Below, one piece after another: positions 46,381 through 56,895 of a DNA stretch of 64,000 nt. The notes under the pieces were generated by a model. That model had not been told where the DNA came from and did no database searches. It saw nothing but the letters and a program-made list of their open reading frames with translations. Source of the DNA: Montifringilla adamsi (taxonomy: Eukaryota; Chordata; Aves; Passeriformes; Passeridae). Position 1 is the first letter of the stretch. The number at the start of each line of letters is the position of its first letter. Location of the stretch: positions 508,076-572,075 of the forward strand of contig JAGGNK010007559.1 of assembly GCA_017590115.1 (NCBI GenBank), read 5' to 3'. Made by a program: the position numbers and the translations under genes.

Positions 46381-46900
46381 CTGCGCGGCAGCCGGCACCG
46401 GCACGGTGGGTGATGCTCCGCAGCTGAGCACCGGCAGCGCCCGCCGCACACGGGGCACAGCCCCGGGGCTCAGCCCAGCCCCGCGCAGAGCTCCCTGCCC
46501 GCAGCCGCGCCCCCGTCCTGCCCGGGAGCCCTCGGGAAGACGGTCTCCGTGCCCCGGGCGCTGCAGGGCACCGCGTCCTGCTCCCCTGCACAGCGCTCAC
46601 CCCGACACGCCAGGCACAGCGGGAGCTCCTCGCCCCCTCCAGTGACTCTACAACAGCTCGGGGTCCTGCGCCCTGACCGGCTGCGCTGGGGGGCCACGAG
46701 AGCACCACTCGCTCCGCTGCTCGCCTCGCCCTGCCCTCCGCACATCCTGGTCAGAGGAGCCCGGCCGGGTCTGCTCCCGCCGGCCCCAGGGCAGGGCCAG
46801 CATCCCCAGGGCAGGGACACTGCCACACAGCGCCTGAAGCCATCCGCGGGCACTGCCCGGCCCCGGCTGCCCCTCGCGGCCCACGCACCTTCTCCATCCC
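46380..46900 (-). promoter_or_regulatory. CpG island with minus-strand start codon and donor
   Basis: This 500-bp block is dense in CpG. On the minus strand ATGGAGAAG at 46897-46889 is followed by GTGCGTGGG, a reasonable donor. The ATG has G at -3 and +4, a favourable start context. That would give a three-codon first coding exon with most of the island in the first intron. The open frame upstream of the ATG also continues, so the start is unproven, and chance is a fair alternative. Confidence 0.3.
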
Positions 46901-48934
46901 CGGAGTGCACAAAACAATGGGATCACAGCCAGCTGCAGCGCGGGTCATCAGAGATCCCATCACAGGGCCCCAGAGCGAGATGGCCGTTCCCGTTTGGAAG
47001 AAGCAAAGGCACAAATCTTGGACAGAGAACTTGGACACAAAGTTCAGTGAGAGAAGAACGAAAACAAGGAACCTGGTGCACGGTGATCCCCAAGTCACAG
47101 CCCCCTCCGCAGCGGTCCCACGGGATGCTCCGACAGCCGGAGCTGGCGAGCAGCCCCGCTCCTCACCCCGCGGCTGCCGGGCCCCCGCCTCCCTCGCAGC
47201 CGGGAGCTGCGCCGGAATGCAAATGATGCTCCAGGCGAGTGCCAAGAGCTCCTTGTTCCTTCCCCAATTTAGGACACCTCTCGGTGCTGCAGCCCGCACG
47301 GAGTTCGTAGGAGGCTGCAAGGGTGCCAGAGGAGCTGAGCCTGCCCAGGGTGACTCTTCGACAGCAAAGCTGCACCTTGCAGTGCAATTTTCCCTTCCCG
47401 TGGATCTGTTCCCTCAGGACCACAGCCCTGGATCACAGCTCTGAAAGAAACTTCACACGGCAGAAGCCTTTCTACCTGCTGCCCTCCTGGGCACAACAAG
47501 GACTCCCCGGTGCTCTCTGTGCCAGCTGCAGGCACTGCTGCCTCAGCTCCTGGAGACAACTCAGGCCCTTCCCAAGGAAGAGCACAGGGAGGAGTGATCC
47601 CTGCCGAGGTGAGCACGGGCTGGAGGAGCGGCTGGAGCCCGGAGCAGCCTCACTGCGTGCACCACACACCTCCCACAGCCACGGGGAGCCGGGGATCGCA
47701 GTGCACAGCGAATTTCCCCGCAGCCCTCACGTTAGGGCTGTCGGGCTCTGGCTCCATCCCCTGGTTCACCCCACATCCCTTGCAGCCCTGGCTCCCTGCC
47801 ACGCTCCCGCTGGCCTGAGCAGGTTGTGGCACCGCTGCCGCTTCCCGCGGCTCCCACCGTTACTCAGCAGCCGAGGGAACGGCTCAGAGCTCCAAGGTCA
47901 CTCAAAAACACCATCTGTCCACGCACTGCTCCTCGCCCTGGGGAGAGCAGCACAGAAATTGTTTCAATGCACTGAAAGCCACTGTGCCCCTCTCCACCGT
48001 CCTGCTGCACACCAGCATCTCACGGTGTTCACTCAGCCTCAGCTCACGAGGGGTGACCACAGCATCAATGTCCACTGATGCCCCCCACACCCTCCACACC
48101 ACGAGGGCACCCAAGGGATCCAGCAGCTGACAGGGAACCCTCCCAGAGTGCTCGTCACAGGGTGAGATGTTTGGTGCTGGGGAGAGACTGCCTGTACTGG
48201 CCAGAGCCACCTCTGTGACCCCTGGCTGGTGGCCTCACCAGTTCCATGGGGTGGGGGGCAATGGTGGGAGTGTAGCCCACCTTGCATGAGGGGAAAAAGT
48301 CACAGGAGCACCCCAACATCCCAGGAACTGCAGCTCCAGGTTCCCTCCCCCTGCACTGCCCAGGGACTATTTCTGGGGAGCTGAAGTCACTTGCATTTGG
48401 GCTCTGAAGTCACATTTGTCTCTGCTTGTGCTACTTCTCCCGCACCTAAAAGTGTCCCAACACAGCGTCGTCTCTGTCACAGCAGTTGTCCCCCACATGC
48501 CACATCCCAGATGTCCTGTGCTCACAGCCAGGCACTTCCCCAGCCCCGGTGTCTCACCAGGACGGCACAGGGCTGCCAGCACCGGCTGGGGGCATGGGGG
48601 GACTGACTCACACCCAGCTGCAGCAGTAAATAAATACTTGATTTGAGCAAACCCAATCCCAGGGAGCACACCCGTCTGTGCCCCTCGTCCACGGGCATCT
48701 CAGCAGCTACTTCCTCCATCCACCAGCCCTGGCTGTGGCTCCAGGCAGGCACTGCCCCCAGGGCTGCCCAGAAGGAGCTCCCTGCACCCCAACGGCCCCC
48801 GGACCCTGCCACGCTGGCCCCATGGCCCCGCAGCGAGTCCCACTGCGTGCAAGATCCCTTCCATATGGGAGCAGCCAGCGGAGCTGCCAGCTCCCAGCTC
48901 CAGCGCTTGCCGCTACATCTGGAAACTCTTCTCA

Positions 48935-48990
48935 CCCTTAATTGTTTCTAATGCCTTAACACACGGAGTGACTAATAAGACACTAATTGG
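48935..48990. promoter_or_regulatory. Short AT-rich island
   Basis: CTTAATTGTTTCTAATGCC, GACTAATAAGACACTAATTGG in 55 bases, with three TAAT cores, next to a CpG-rich stretch starting at about 49000. Confidence 0.3.
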
Positions 48991-49659
48991 GCGGCGTTAG
49001 CAGGGAGCGGAGCCGGAGCGCTGGCAGTGCCCTCCGCGCCGAGCCGCCGGCTCCCGTGCGCTGCCATCGCCACAAATCCCTCCGGATTCCAGCGCCTTTC
49101 CCTGCTCAGCCTCTCGCGGCGTGGTGGAAAGCCCGCCCCAGCAGTGGGGAGAGCCAAGAGACGCCGATTTCAGCTCCGCCGAATGGCCCCCATGCTCCGG
49201 GAGCCAGGGCAGCGAGGGTACAAGGTACCCCCAGCAGGGACGTCCCACACACCGTCACCCCTCGAGCAGAAAGGCACCGGGAGACCCCAGTCACTCCCCT
49301 CTGACTGCTCACCACCTCTGGGCACACACTGGCACCGCTGGGATGGGCTCCTGCTGGGCATTGCCCACGCTGAGCCACGGCGAGAGGACAGGTGATGAAC
49401 GCCAGGGAACGCACCTGCTCCGGGTGATTTATGGCTGGTGGGGAGCCAGGGCAGAGGACAGCTGCGTTTGGGACCCTCCCGTTCCCCAGAGAGCTGTGGG
49501 GTGATGCCCCCACCCCATTTCTGGGGCTGCCCTGTCTCCCTGGGAGCTCCCACGGGGCTGCCAGCCCTGCCTGCACATCTGCCGGCAGCACCACGCTCGC
49601 CAGAGCTGCTCAACAGCAGGAAAGAGGCACAAATCTTGTTACACACTGGCTAAGCCTCC

Positions 49660-49775
49660 CTGGGCATGTTTTCTATAAATCTCCTGGAATTTATTATATG
49701 ATAACTAGCCTGGAAAAGCTAAATTAAATCCACAGCCAAGAAACTGACTTTCAAGTGTGACCTAATTTAGTTGCT
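49660..49775. promoter_or_regulatory. AT-rich island with NKX2 and nuclear-receptor half-site
   Basis: TCAAGTG (NKX2 type) at 49751-49757 is followed at once by TGACCT at 49758-49763, the reverse of AGGTCA. TTTATTATATGATAAC and CTAAATTAAATCC lie upstream. Confidence 0.35.
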
Positions 49776-50764
49776 GGGGAGGGAGGGAGGGAGGGAGCGG
49801 GGATCCCGGTGCCAGTCGTTCCCGGGATGACCTCCCGGTGCAGCCGCACACCCCCCGTCCTCCCTTCGCCGTGACTTTGGGGACGGAGCCGTGCAGCCTT
49901 TCATGTCTGAGCGGATCTCACACTCCCACTCGCTGGAACAAAAGCGCCTCAAGGGCTCCCCTGTCAGATGTTTTCCATTGCTCATCTCCAAGTCTTCCTT
50001 GAAGGAGCACTCTCCTCCCGGGGGTGCTCCAGCAGGCTTGGGGATGATGGGGAGAGTCGCTGCAGGGGCTCTGCACTGGCTCCAGGCTGCTCCCCACCAG
50101 CCCAGTGAGCCCCAAGCTTGGCACCAGCACCCACACGCCCCACAGCCGGCAGCCCCGAGCCTCACACAGGGCCCAGCTAGGCTCCAGGAGAGGAGGAGGA
50201 AAGCAGCAGGGAGAAAAGCTGGATAGGGAGAGGCTTGGTGGCCCGAGCTCCAGTGAGCCCACTTCTGCCCTGGTGCCCAGAGCAGGCGCTGGCAGCAATG
50301 GCTGCACTGACCCCACAGACAAGGCACAGCCCTTCCAATGCAGGGGCACAACGCGCACTATGGCCGGGGTGACACCCTGTCTGCCATCCCCTGACAAGCA
50401 GCACAGTCCCAGCCCCAGAGCCAGACATGCCCCAGTGCAGCATAAGGTCCTGGCAGAAACTCCCGGCGCTCCCACTCTGGCCAGGACGCTCACAACAGCT
50501 GGCTGCACAGTGCCGTGGGGCCGGGCAGGAGCAGGCACCCTTCACCCAGAACTGCCCACCCGAGGGCTGGCTGGCTCGGCGTTGAGCGGGCACAGGAGGA
50601 CCACGGTGAGGGCGACGTGGGCACGGCGGGAGCACGGTGCTCCGGCAGACCCGGGGGTGGGCTCGGGGCTGGCACACGGACGCGTGCTGTTGTTCTGGAA
50701 CGGAGTGCACTGGCAGAGCGGCATGTGGGAAGCTTGCATAATAGTGCCAGCCCACACTACGCCT

Positions 50765-50995
50765 GCTCCTTCCCAGCATGATCAGCCCCTTGCTTTCATG
50801 AGCAATAACATCCACCCAAAGTTTGCTAAAGACAAAAAGAAAGAGCTTCAAGGTGATGCACAGAGCTCAGCTGCCTTTGCTGCCTCTGAACTGATTAATG
50901 CAGCTGGGGAATCCATCTGCACGGCCACTCTAATCCCACATTCTGGACGACCTGTACCCCAGTAAGGGATGAGAAGCTTCAAGCTCTCATTTCTT
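50765..50995. promoter_or_regulatory. Moderately AT-rich block, candidate element
   Basis: Composition changes from GC-rich to balanced. ATGAGCAATAACATCC, TTTGCTAAAGACAAAAAGAAAG and CTGATTAATGCAGC are present. A plus-strand frame is open through it (to 50965) with no recognised domain, so a decayed exon is possible. Confidence 0.25.
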
Positions 50996-52149
50996 GATTC
51001 CCGAGCAGGCACCTGGGGCTGGGGCAGAGTGGAGGAGCCAGTGTGGAGTGAGCAGTGCTGCAAGGGGGGCACACACAGCCCCCACACTGTGAGCCCTGCT
51101 GGTGCTGCACGGCCCCACCGGCACTCCTCCTGCCCAGACACTCCCCTTGGCTACTGCCAGCTAGGAGAAGAGCAGTCCCAGCTCTGGGGGTCCTCCCGGC
51201 ACAGCAGTTGGTGGAGAGGGCACTGGAAGACAAATTCTGCAGCAGAACAGCCCCAAGGAGAGCCCAGTCCCTGGGCACCATGGCTGCCACAGCATGGCCA
51301 TGACTCTCTGAGCACCTGCTGAATCTGTGGGTGCTTGCAGTGCTGGGAACAAACAGGGACAATGCCTCGTCTGGAGGAGAGAGTCCCACTGCCTGCAGGA
51401 GTTTTGAATTTTAACTCCTCCTCAAGCTGGTGTGAGCTCCCAGGGCAGACTGGTGTCAGCACGAGGGGGTTCCAGTCCGTGTAACATGACCTGACGGAGA
51501 TGGGTTCAGCCCAGAGCACACGAGCTGCACGCAGCCCTGAGGGGAGTTTGCAGCACGGTCGGTGCCAGGAGCCGGGTCTCGGCGGGTCCAGCCGGGCTGC
51601 GACGTGCAGGGCTGTGTGTGCATCATGGGCACGCAGCCCCTTCCCATCAGGGCACTACCAACGTCCCACACGCTCCAGGACCTCCACGCTCCTGCAGCCA
51701 GCAGCAGGGAGACGGCTGGGACTGATCAATGCATCCCAGACCCCCCACGCCATATCCCACGAGGACTAGAGCAGACGTAGCTTGTCCCAGCAACGTTCCC
51801 CTTTGCCAGGTCAGCACACAAGAGTCTGGACACACAGGATCTGTACCCAGGGTTGGTGCAAAGTCCCCGGTGAGCTGACTGTGAGCTGCTACCCCAGGCA
51901 CAGCCATGGGAAGCAGCATCTTCATCCTCACCCAAAATATATCCCCATGCCCTCCCTTACCAGGACTGCTGGGTGGAAACAACATACCTGCAGAGCAAGA
52001 GCAGGTGCCTCAGGTGTGGTGGCAGGTGGAGCTCACACTCGTGTTCAGCCCTCCACGCCGTCAGGAAGAGCCGTCAGGGTCTCACAGCAGCAGCTTCTCA
52101 GCCTGGAAGAGAGAGGGAGAGGCTCCAGTGCCGTCCCTGTGTAGGCACC

Positions 52150-52245
52150 GCGCTAATAACGGAGGAGGATGCGGTGGAGCTCGGTGCCTCGGAGCGCCAC
52201 GGCCCCGGGGACTCGCACGCGCCTGGCCCACTCCTTCAACAGCAC
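52150..52245. other. Small CpG-rich patch
   Basis: About ten CpGs in 95 bases, too short to call an island. It lies downstream, in minus-strand terms, of the exon candidate at 52555-52767. Confidence 0.3.
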
Positions 52246-52554
52246 AATTATCACAGCTGGGAGCAGCTCTGGAGCAGCCCCTGACATGGGCAGAGGCAGG
52301 ACCCTGCCCAGTGGCAAGGGCAGAGGAGAGGGAAGCGTGTTCAGCCCAGGGAACGGGGTTTGGCTGCATGGGGCACGCAGCAGGTCCCAGTTTATCGTCC
52401 CCAGTGGGACACGTCCCAGTCTCTGCGCTGACAGAAAATGCTGAGGCTGGTCCTGCCTCCCTGAGAGCACTAGCCCTGGCCTCTGACCAGTGCATGGGAT
52501 GGAGGCAAGGAAAGGCAAAGACTTCTTCCTAAAGGAATAAAGTCCCCAACTCAC

Positions 52555-52767
52555 CTGCTCCCCCGAAGGCTCTCTGGAGGCCACCAGCAGCTCCAGTTTG
52601 ATTTTCCCCGACCCAGGCTGAACAGGAGATAATTTAACATCTTGTCCCCCATTGTAATGGGACTTTTTCCCTGTTCCCCCGAGCAGCACATCCATCAGCC
52701 CATCACCCACAGCACAGAGCTGTGACGTCCCCTGGCACCTCAGCCAGGCAGCCCCCCCTGGTGCCAT
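52555..52767 (-). other. Candidate coding exon ending at a consensus donor
   Basis: On the minus strand an ATG at 52767 opens a 71-codon frame that runs in phase to GAGCAG at 52555, followed by GTGAGTTGG, a near-ideal donor. The second half has a less biased composition than its surroundings (GQDVKLSPV ... GKIKLELLVASREP). The ATG context is weak and the true 5' end could be an acceptor, though none is strong. No homologue was recognised and no partner exon was found. Confidence 0.25.
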
Positions 52768-54585
52768 GAGTTACGATGCCTGCACCGTGCTGTGGGATGG
52801 GCTCAGAGCATTGGCTGCACACCGGGAGCTGAGATTTATCCCCTCGGCAGAACAGGGGCAGAAGCTGGGAGATAAGTCACAGCAGAGCTGCAGGAATGGC
52901 ACTCAAGGTCCTCCAAGGTTGGCTCACTAAAAACCCAGGAGAAGAGGAAGACAAGACCTGCCCATTGGTGTGGCTGCAAATCCCCTCCTGATTCTGAACC
53001 AGGCACCACCAAAAGGGAGGTGGGAAGGGAGCCAGGCCCCGCTCAGGGCTGGCTCTGCAGCAATCCCTGGGGCAGGCTGCTGCCAGGGCTGTGTGAAGCC
53101 ACCAGTGTCTCCCAAACACCATGCCAGTACGTTCCAATAACCCCAGCACACAGGGATGGGCTTCCCAGCAGTGCAGAGCCAGTAAAAATTCAAGAGGCAG
53201 CCTACAGAGGCGCTTGGATGCTGGCCCCAGAAGCAGACTGGAGGCACCCACTCTGGGACTGGCACCTGCACACCAACCATGCTGCTGGGAGTGGGCACCA
53301 TCCCTGCGATGGGCACCGTCACTGGTTTGGGGACAGACCACAGAGAACCCACAAAGATACAGTGAACATCGCAGGCACTCCCCAAACTCACTGGAATTCC
53401 CCTCCTGCTTCATTAGTCCTGCTCATTAGGCTCTGCTTCTCATCAGCAGGCACAGCTAGAGCTCAGTAGCGTCGCTCCCCAGCCCTTCCATCCCAGCCTC
53501 TTTAAAGCTGGTCTGTCACAGCCAGTCCCCTAACCCCCCTTGGTGTCCCCTAAATGCCCCTTGGCTGTCCCCTTCCACAGCCTCTGCCACCAGTGCCTCT
53601 TCCCTCCCTGCTGTGGTTTGTGAGTGACCAGAACCACGCTGGAGCTGGGGGCTCAGAGGGGACTCACACTGTGGTGTTTACCCCACACTGAACCCCTCCA
53701 ATCCTGTGCAGCAAGTGCAGGACAAGACAAACACAGAGAAAACCCAAATGCATCACTAAAACAAACCGAACACGGCAGGATTTTTTCAGCACTTTCTGTT
53801 TTCAAAAGCAAAGCCATGTGAGTGCAGGACAGAGGCTGGCACGTTCCCCACCGGTGTTGGGGGCCCAGCAGCATCCCTCACCATCAGCAGCATCCCTGCA
53901 GCACCCTGCCACTGGGAAAGTGTTCCTTCCCCAGGAGGGACGGAAAGTGAATTGCAGATCCCTATGGGACATCTCCCCCAGGAGCCACTGGGCTTTTACT
54001 GCACACTAAACCACAGCGATTAGATCAACAAGCCAACCCCTGCAAGGCTGAGAGGTTTTATCAAAGCCAGCAGCACCTCAGGGAGGAGATGGGAAGATGA
54101 TGCAGCTGCCCACAGCATCTGCAATCCCTGGGCCAGCCTGGCGGCCGCTGCAGAAAGCAAAACCAAGGCTGTGCCGGCTCATTTTCAGGAGGCTGAGCCT
54201 CTGCCGCTGCCTCCACACTCCCAGGACGCTGCTCCTGGCCCCAGCCCAGTGCCTCCTGTCAGACCCCACCGTGGCAGTGAGGTGCCACAGAAATGCCCCT
54301 CAGCAGGCGGGGCTGGGGGGCAGCAGGAGCCTGGGGGACAGGTGCCCGCAGTGCTTTTCCCTGGATTGCAGAGGCGCGGGGAGAGGAATTTTCTTCCAGC
54401 AGCAAACTCGCTGAAGCAGCACTCGGCACCTGTGCAGCCCCAGATACAGCTCCTGCTCCAGCCCGACCTGCAGCTATTTCCCACTTATCTGCACCACAGC
54501 TGATAGCTGTGCAGCAGAACACGGCGCTCACTAATAGGATTTTGATGCTAAACAGAAGATGTTTTTTTCCCCGGGTCTCACTTAC

Positions 54586-54612
54586 GTCACACCTGGAGGT
54601 ATCCATGGCCAT
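54586..54612 (-). other. Possible short first coding exon with donor and CRE-like site
   Basis: The minus strand reads ATGGCCATGGATACC... for nine codons (MAMDTSRCD) and then GTAAGTGAG, a perfect donor. The donor overlaps TTACGTCA at 54582-54589 on the plus strand, a CREB/ATF-type element, so the splice-like match may be coincidental to a regulatory site. An acceptor-like CAG lies about 10-35 bases upstream. Confidence 0.2.
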
Positions 54613-55309
54613 GGAGGTGACACTGAGGAAGGCTGAAGAGTTTCAACTCCTGCGCTGAGGGAGCAGCTTCTCCTTCCAACATCAGAATTACAGTGATTGC
54701 CTGCCCTCGTCGTGCCCCCACCCCAACACAGCCCTGAGGAGGGGAGGGAGGAGAGCACGCCCCCACTGCCACAGCCCCACAGCCCCCCTGGCTGGACAGA
54801 CCCGCTCCTCCTACAGCTCCCAGGAGTGAGCAGAGCCCCTTGCTGGGCTGGGCAAGCCTGCATGCCCCGGGCACCATCTGCTTCCAGTGCTCCTTGGGCC
54901 CCAGGGGTGTGCTGGGGGAGCCTGGAACCCACAGCCATCACCTGTAGCCCACGGGCATCACCCACTCCCGTGGGCATCAGCCGCTCCCAGCACTCCCCCA
55001 GCCCCAGGCACTGCTGTCATCTGTAATCCCGTGCCACAGGGACCACCCACACGCCACAGCAGCAGCAGCAGCACCACAGAGACAGGCTTGGGTGGCAGAG
55101 CCACACTTGCAGCTGCCTCAGGGAAAGGGGAGGAAGGCTTGTCATCCCCCTGCCACCCTCCTCCTCACAGGAGCAAGAGGAAGGTCCCACACACCCCCAC
55201 TGCTGGAGCTGAGGAAGTCTCTGCCTGCCCCAGACAAAACCAGAGCAATGGCAACCACCTCCACGGGTGTGGGTGACATCTCACCCGTGGGAACGCTGCT
55301 GGCGCCGCG

Positions 55310-55396
55310 GCAGGGCTGGCATCAGGGCTGTCACCAGGGTGGCAGGGCTGGCACTGGGGCAGCAGGGCTGGCACTGGGACAGCAGGGCTGGCACCA
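55310..55396. repeat. 20-bp tandem repeat, about 3 copies
   Basis: GCAGGGCTGGCACTGGGRCA units lie at 55342, 55362 and 55382, with a degenerate copy before them. Confidence 0.8.
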
Positions 55397-55894
55397 CTCC
55401 CACGGCACAGCCCGGGTGGTGAAGGGCACCAGCAGAAAAGCCACAGGCTGGTGTGGTGGGAGAGGCTGGCCAAGGCCAAAATCAGCGAGCCACAGCTGGG
55501 CCCTGGCACACTGGGCCAGGCTGAGCACACCCGGGCCAAGAGGTGCTCAGGGGTGCACGGGGACTGTGGGGTGCACGCTGACCACGGGGTCCCTGACCAC
55601 TGCAGCGAGCAGCTCCGGCCGTGGCCACAGTGGTGCCCAGGCCAGCCCCGCTCCAGCTGACCCCAGGAGCGCTGGCACTGCAGTGAGGGATCACAGCACT
55701 GTGCAGGCGAGCGCGGCCCCAGGACAGCTGTGCCAGCCCGGGGCTCATCCCACACGGAGGGTGTGCCCACGGGCAGGGCAGTGCCAGCAGCCCCCGCAGC
55801 AGGGACAGCGTGCCAGCAGCCGGGGCAGCCCTGGCTGTGGCAAAGGGATGCCAGCAGCTGCTTGCAGTCTTGTTTTCCTGCACAAGTGCATTAA

Positions 55895-56140
55895 GCATTC
55901 CACACAGCACTTTTGCTGTAAATCACTTCCTATTCAGGCTCACTGCTGAGGGTCTCTGAAGGTCGATTTTCCATGGTTATGACAACAAAAACTAAAATTG
56001 GGTCAAACCTGAAAGGTATTATCTTTCTCCAAGCTGCTAAATGCACAATAGTAATGAGGTTGGTTAAGCAGTTCACCCCCAGCCTGCATTATTTGCTCTG
56101 AAGATGTATTAACCAGTTAAATGAGCGTGATAAGGCAGCC
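55895..56140. promoter_or_regulatory. Long AT-rich island, candidate conserved non-coding element
   Basis: About 245 bp contains TGTAAATCACTTCC, GACAACAAAAACTAAAATTGG, GGTATTATCTTTC, GCACAATAGTAATGAGG and GATAAG at 56129-56134. It is one of the largest low-GC blocks. Confidence 0.45.
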
Positions 56141-56689
56141 CTGCACATTCCTCCCACCAGCCACACGGAAGATCTGAGGTTCTGGGTCTCCACATCCCCG
56201 TTAATAACCGAGACCGCGGCCCCACTGACAAAGGCGGCTGCGCCACGCGGCTCCGGGCCAGGCTCTGCCCGGCCTGACCCACGGGAACACAAAGGCAACT
56301 TTAAAGGCATCCAGCAGCTCAGAGCCACTGGAAAAAATAATTATCGTTCCTCCTCCCCTCTCTCTTTCTTCTTCTTAACACTCTCCCTCCTCCAACCTCC
56401 TGATGAAAGAACGAACCCACCGCCTGCCCCATCAAAGGCAGTTTAGCAGCATCCAGGATGGGGGATTATCCCTGGCAAACACATGCAGCTGACCTGGCTG
56501 CCACCACCCAGCACAGGACCCAGGGGTGTGTGGAACACCCACCCAAACACCCCGTAAGCACCGGGGGTCACTTCTCAGCAGCCCCCAAAAGACGCTGCAG
56601 CAGAGCTCTCCATGCAGACCTGCTGCCAGGGTGCAGGACGGGCCGCCCAGGGAGGCCCCACCCCAGTGGGGCTGCAGGACCAGTTGTGG

Positions 56690-56895
56690 GACACAAATAT
56701 TTGTTTTTATGGGATTTCTGCTGTTTTCCCTAAAACAAACATCCATTAACGTAAATATAATGGATGTAAACAAGCATGACCCTAAAATCCATGTGCAGCT
56801 GTATGGAACAGGGAAAAGAGAGGGAGGGAGGTTGGTTGGGAGAGAAGGAGGGGAATCACTTTAATTAATCTCTAAAATGAATGAGATGGGAAAAC
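56690..56895. promoter_or_regulatory. Palindromic, forkhead-rich island
   Basis: ACAAATATTTGT at 56693-56704 is a perfect 12-bp palindrome. ACATCCATTA at 56739-56748 and its exact reverse complement TAATGGATGT at 56758-56767 flank nine bases that contain GTAAATA. TGTAAACA (forkhead) is at 56765-56772 and AAACAAAC at about 56733-56740. The arrangement suggests a forkhead-bound element with dyad symmetry. Confidence 0.45.

Larger units (their letters stand above)
45359..52150. other. GC-rich spacer with CpG islands and AT-rich islands
   Basis: No gene recognised. CpG-rich blocks at 46130-46900, 47090-47220 and 49000-49210 and AT-rich islands at 46.1, 48.95, 49.7 and 50.85 kb are listed where informative. 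(GGGA)n repeats lie at about 49778-49800. Confidence 0.55.

Noticed and set aside
46905..47100. Plus-strand basic peptide (KKQRHKSWTEN and onward)
   Set aside because: No homologue recognised, no splice signals at either end, and it overlaps the CpG island candidate in the other orientation.
49860..50030. Minus-strand frame reading SFKEDLEMSNGKHL and onward
   Set aside because: It looked protein-like, but no acceptor or donor fits and no family was recognised.
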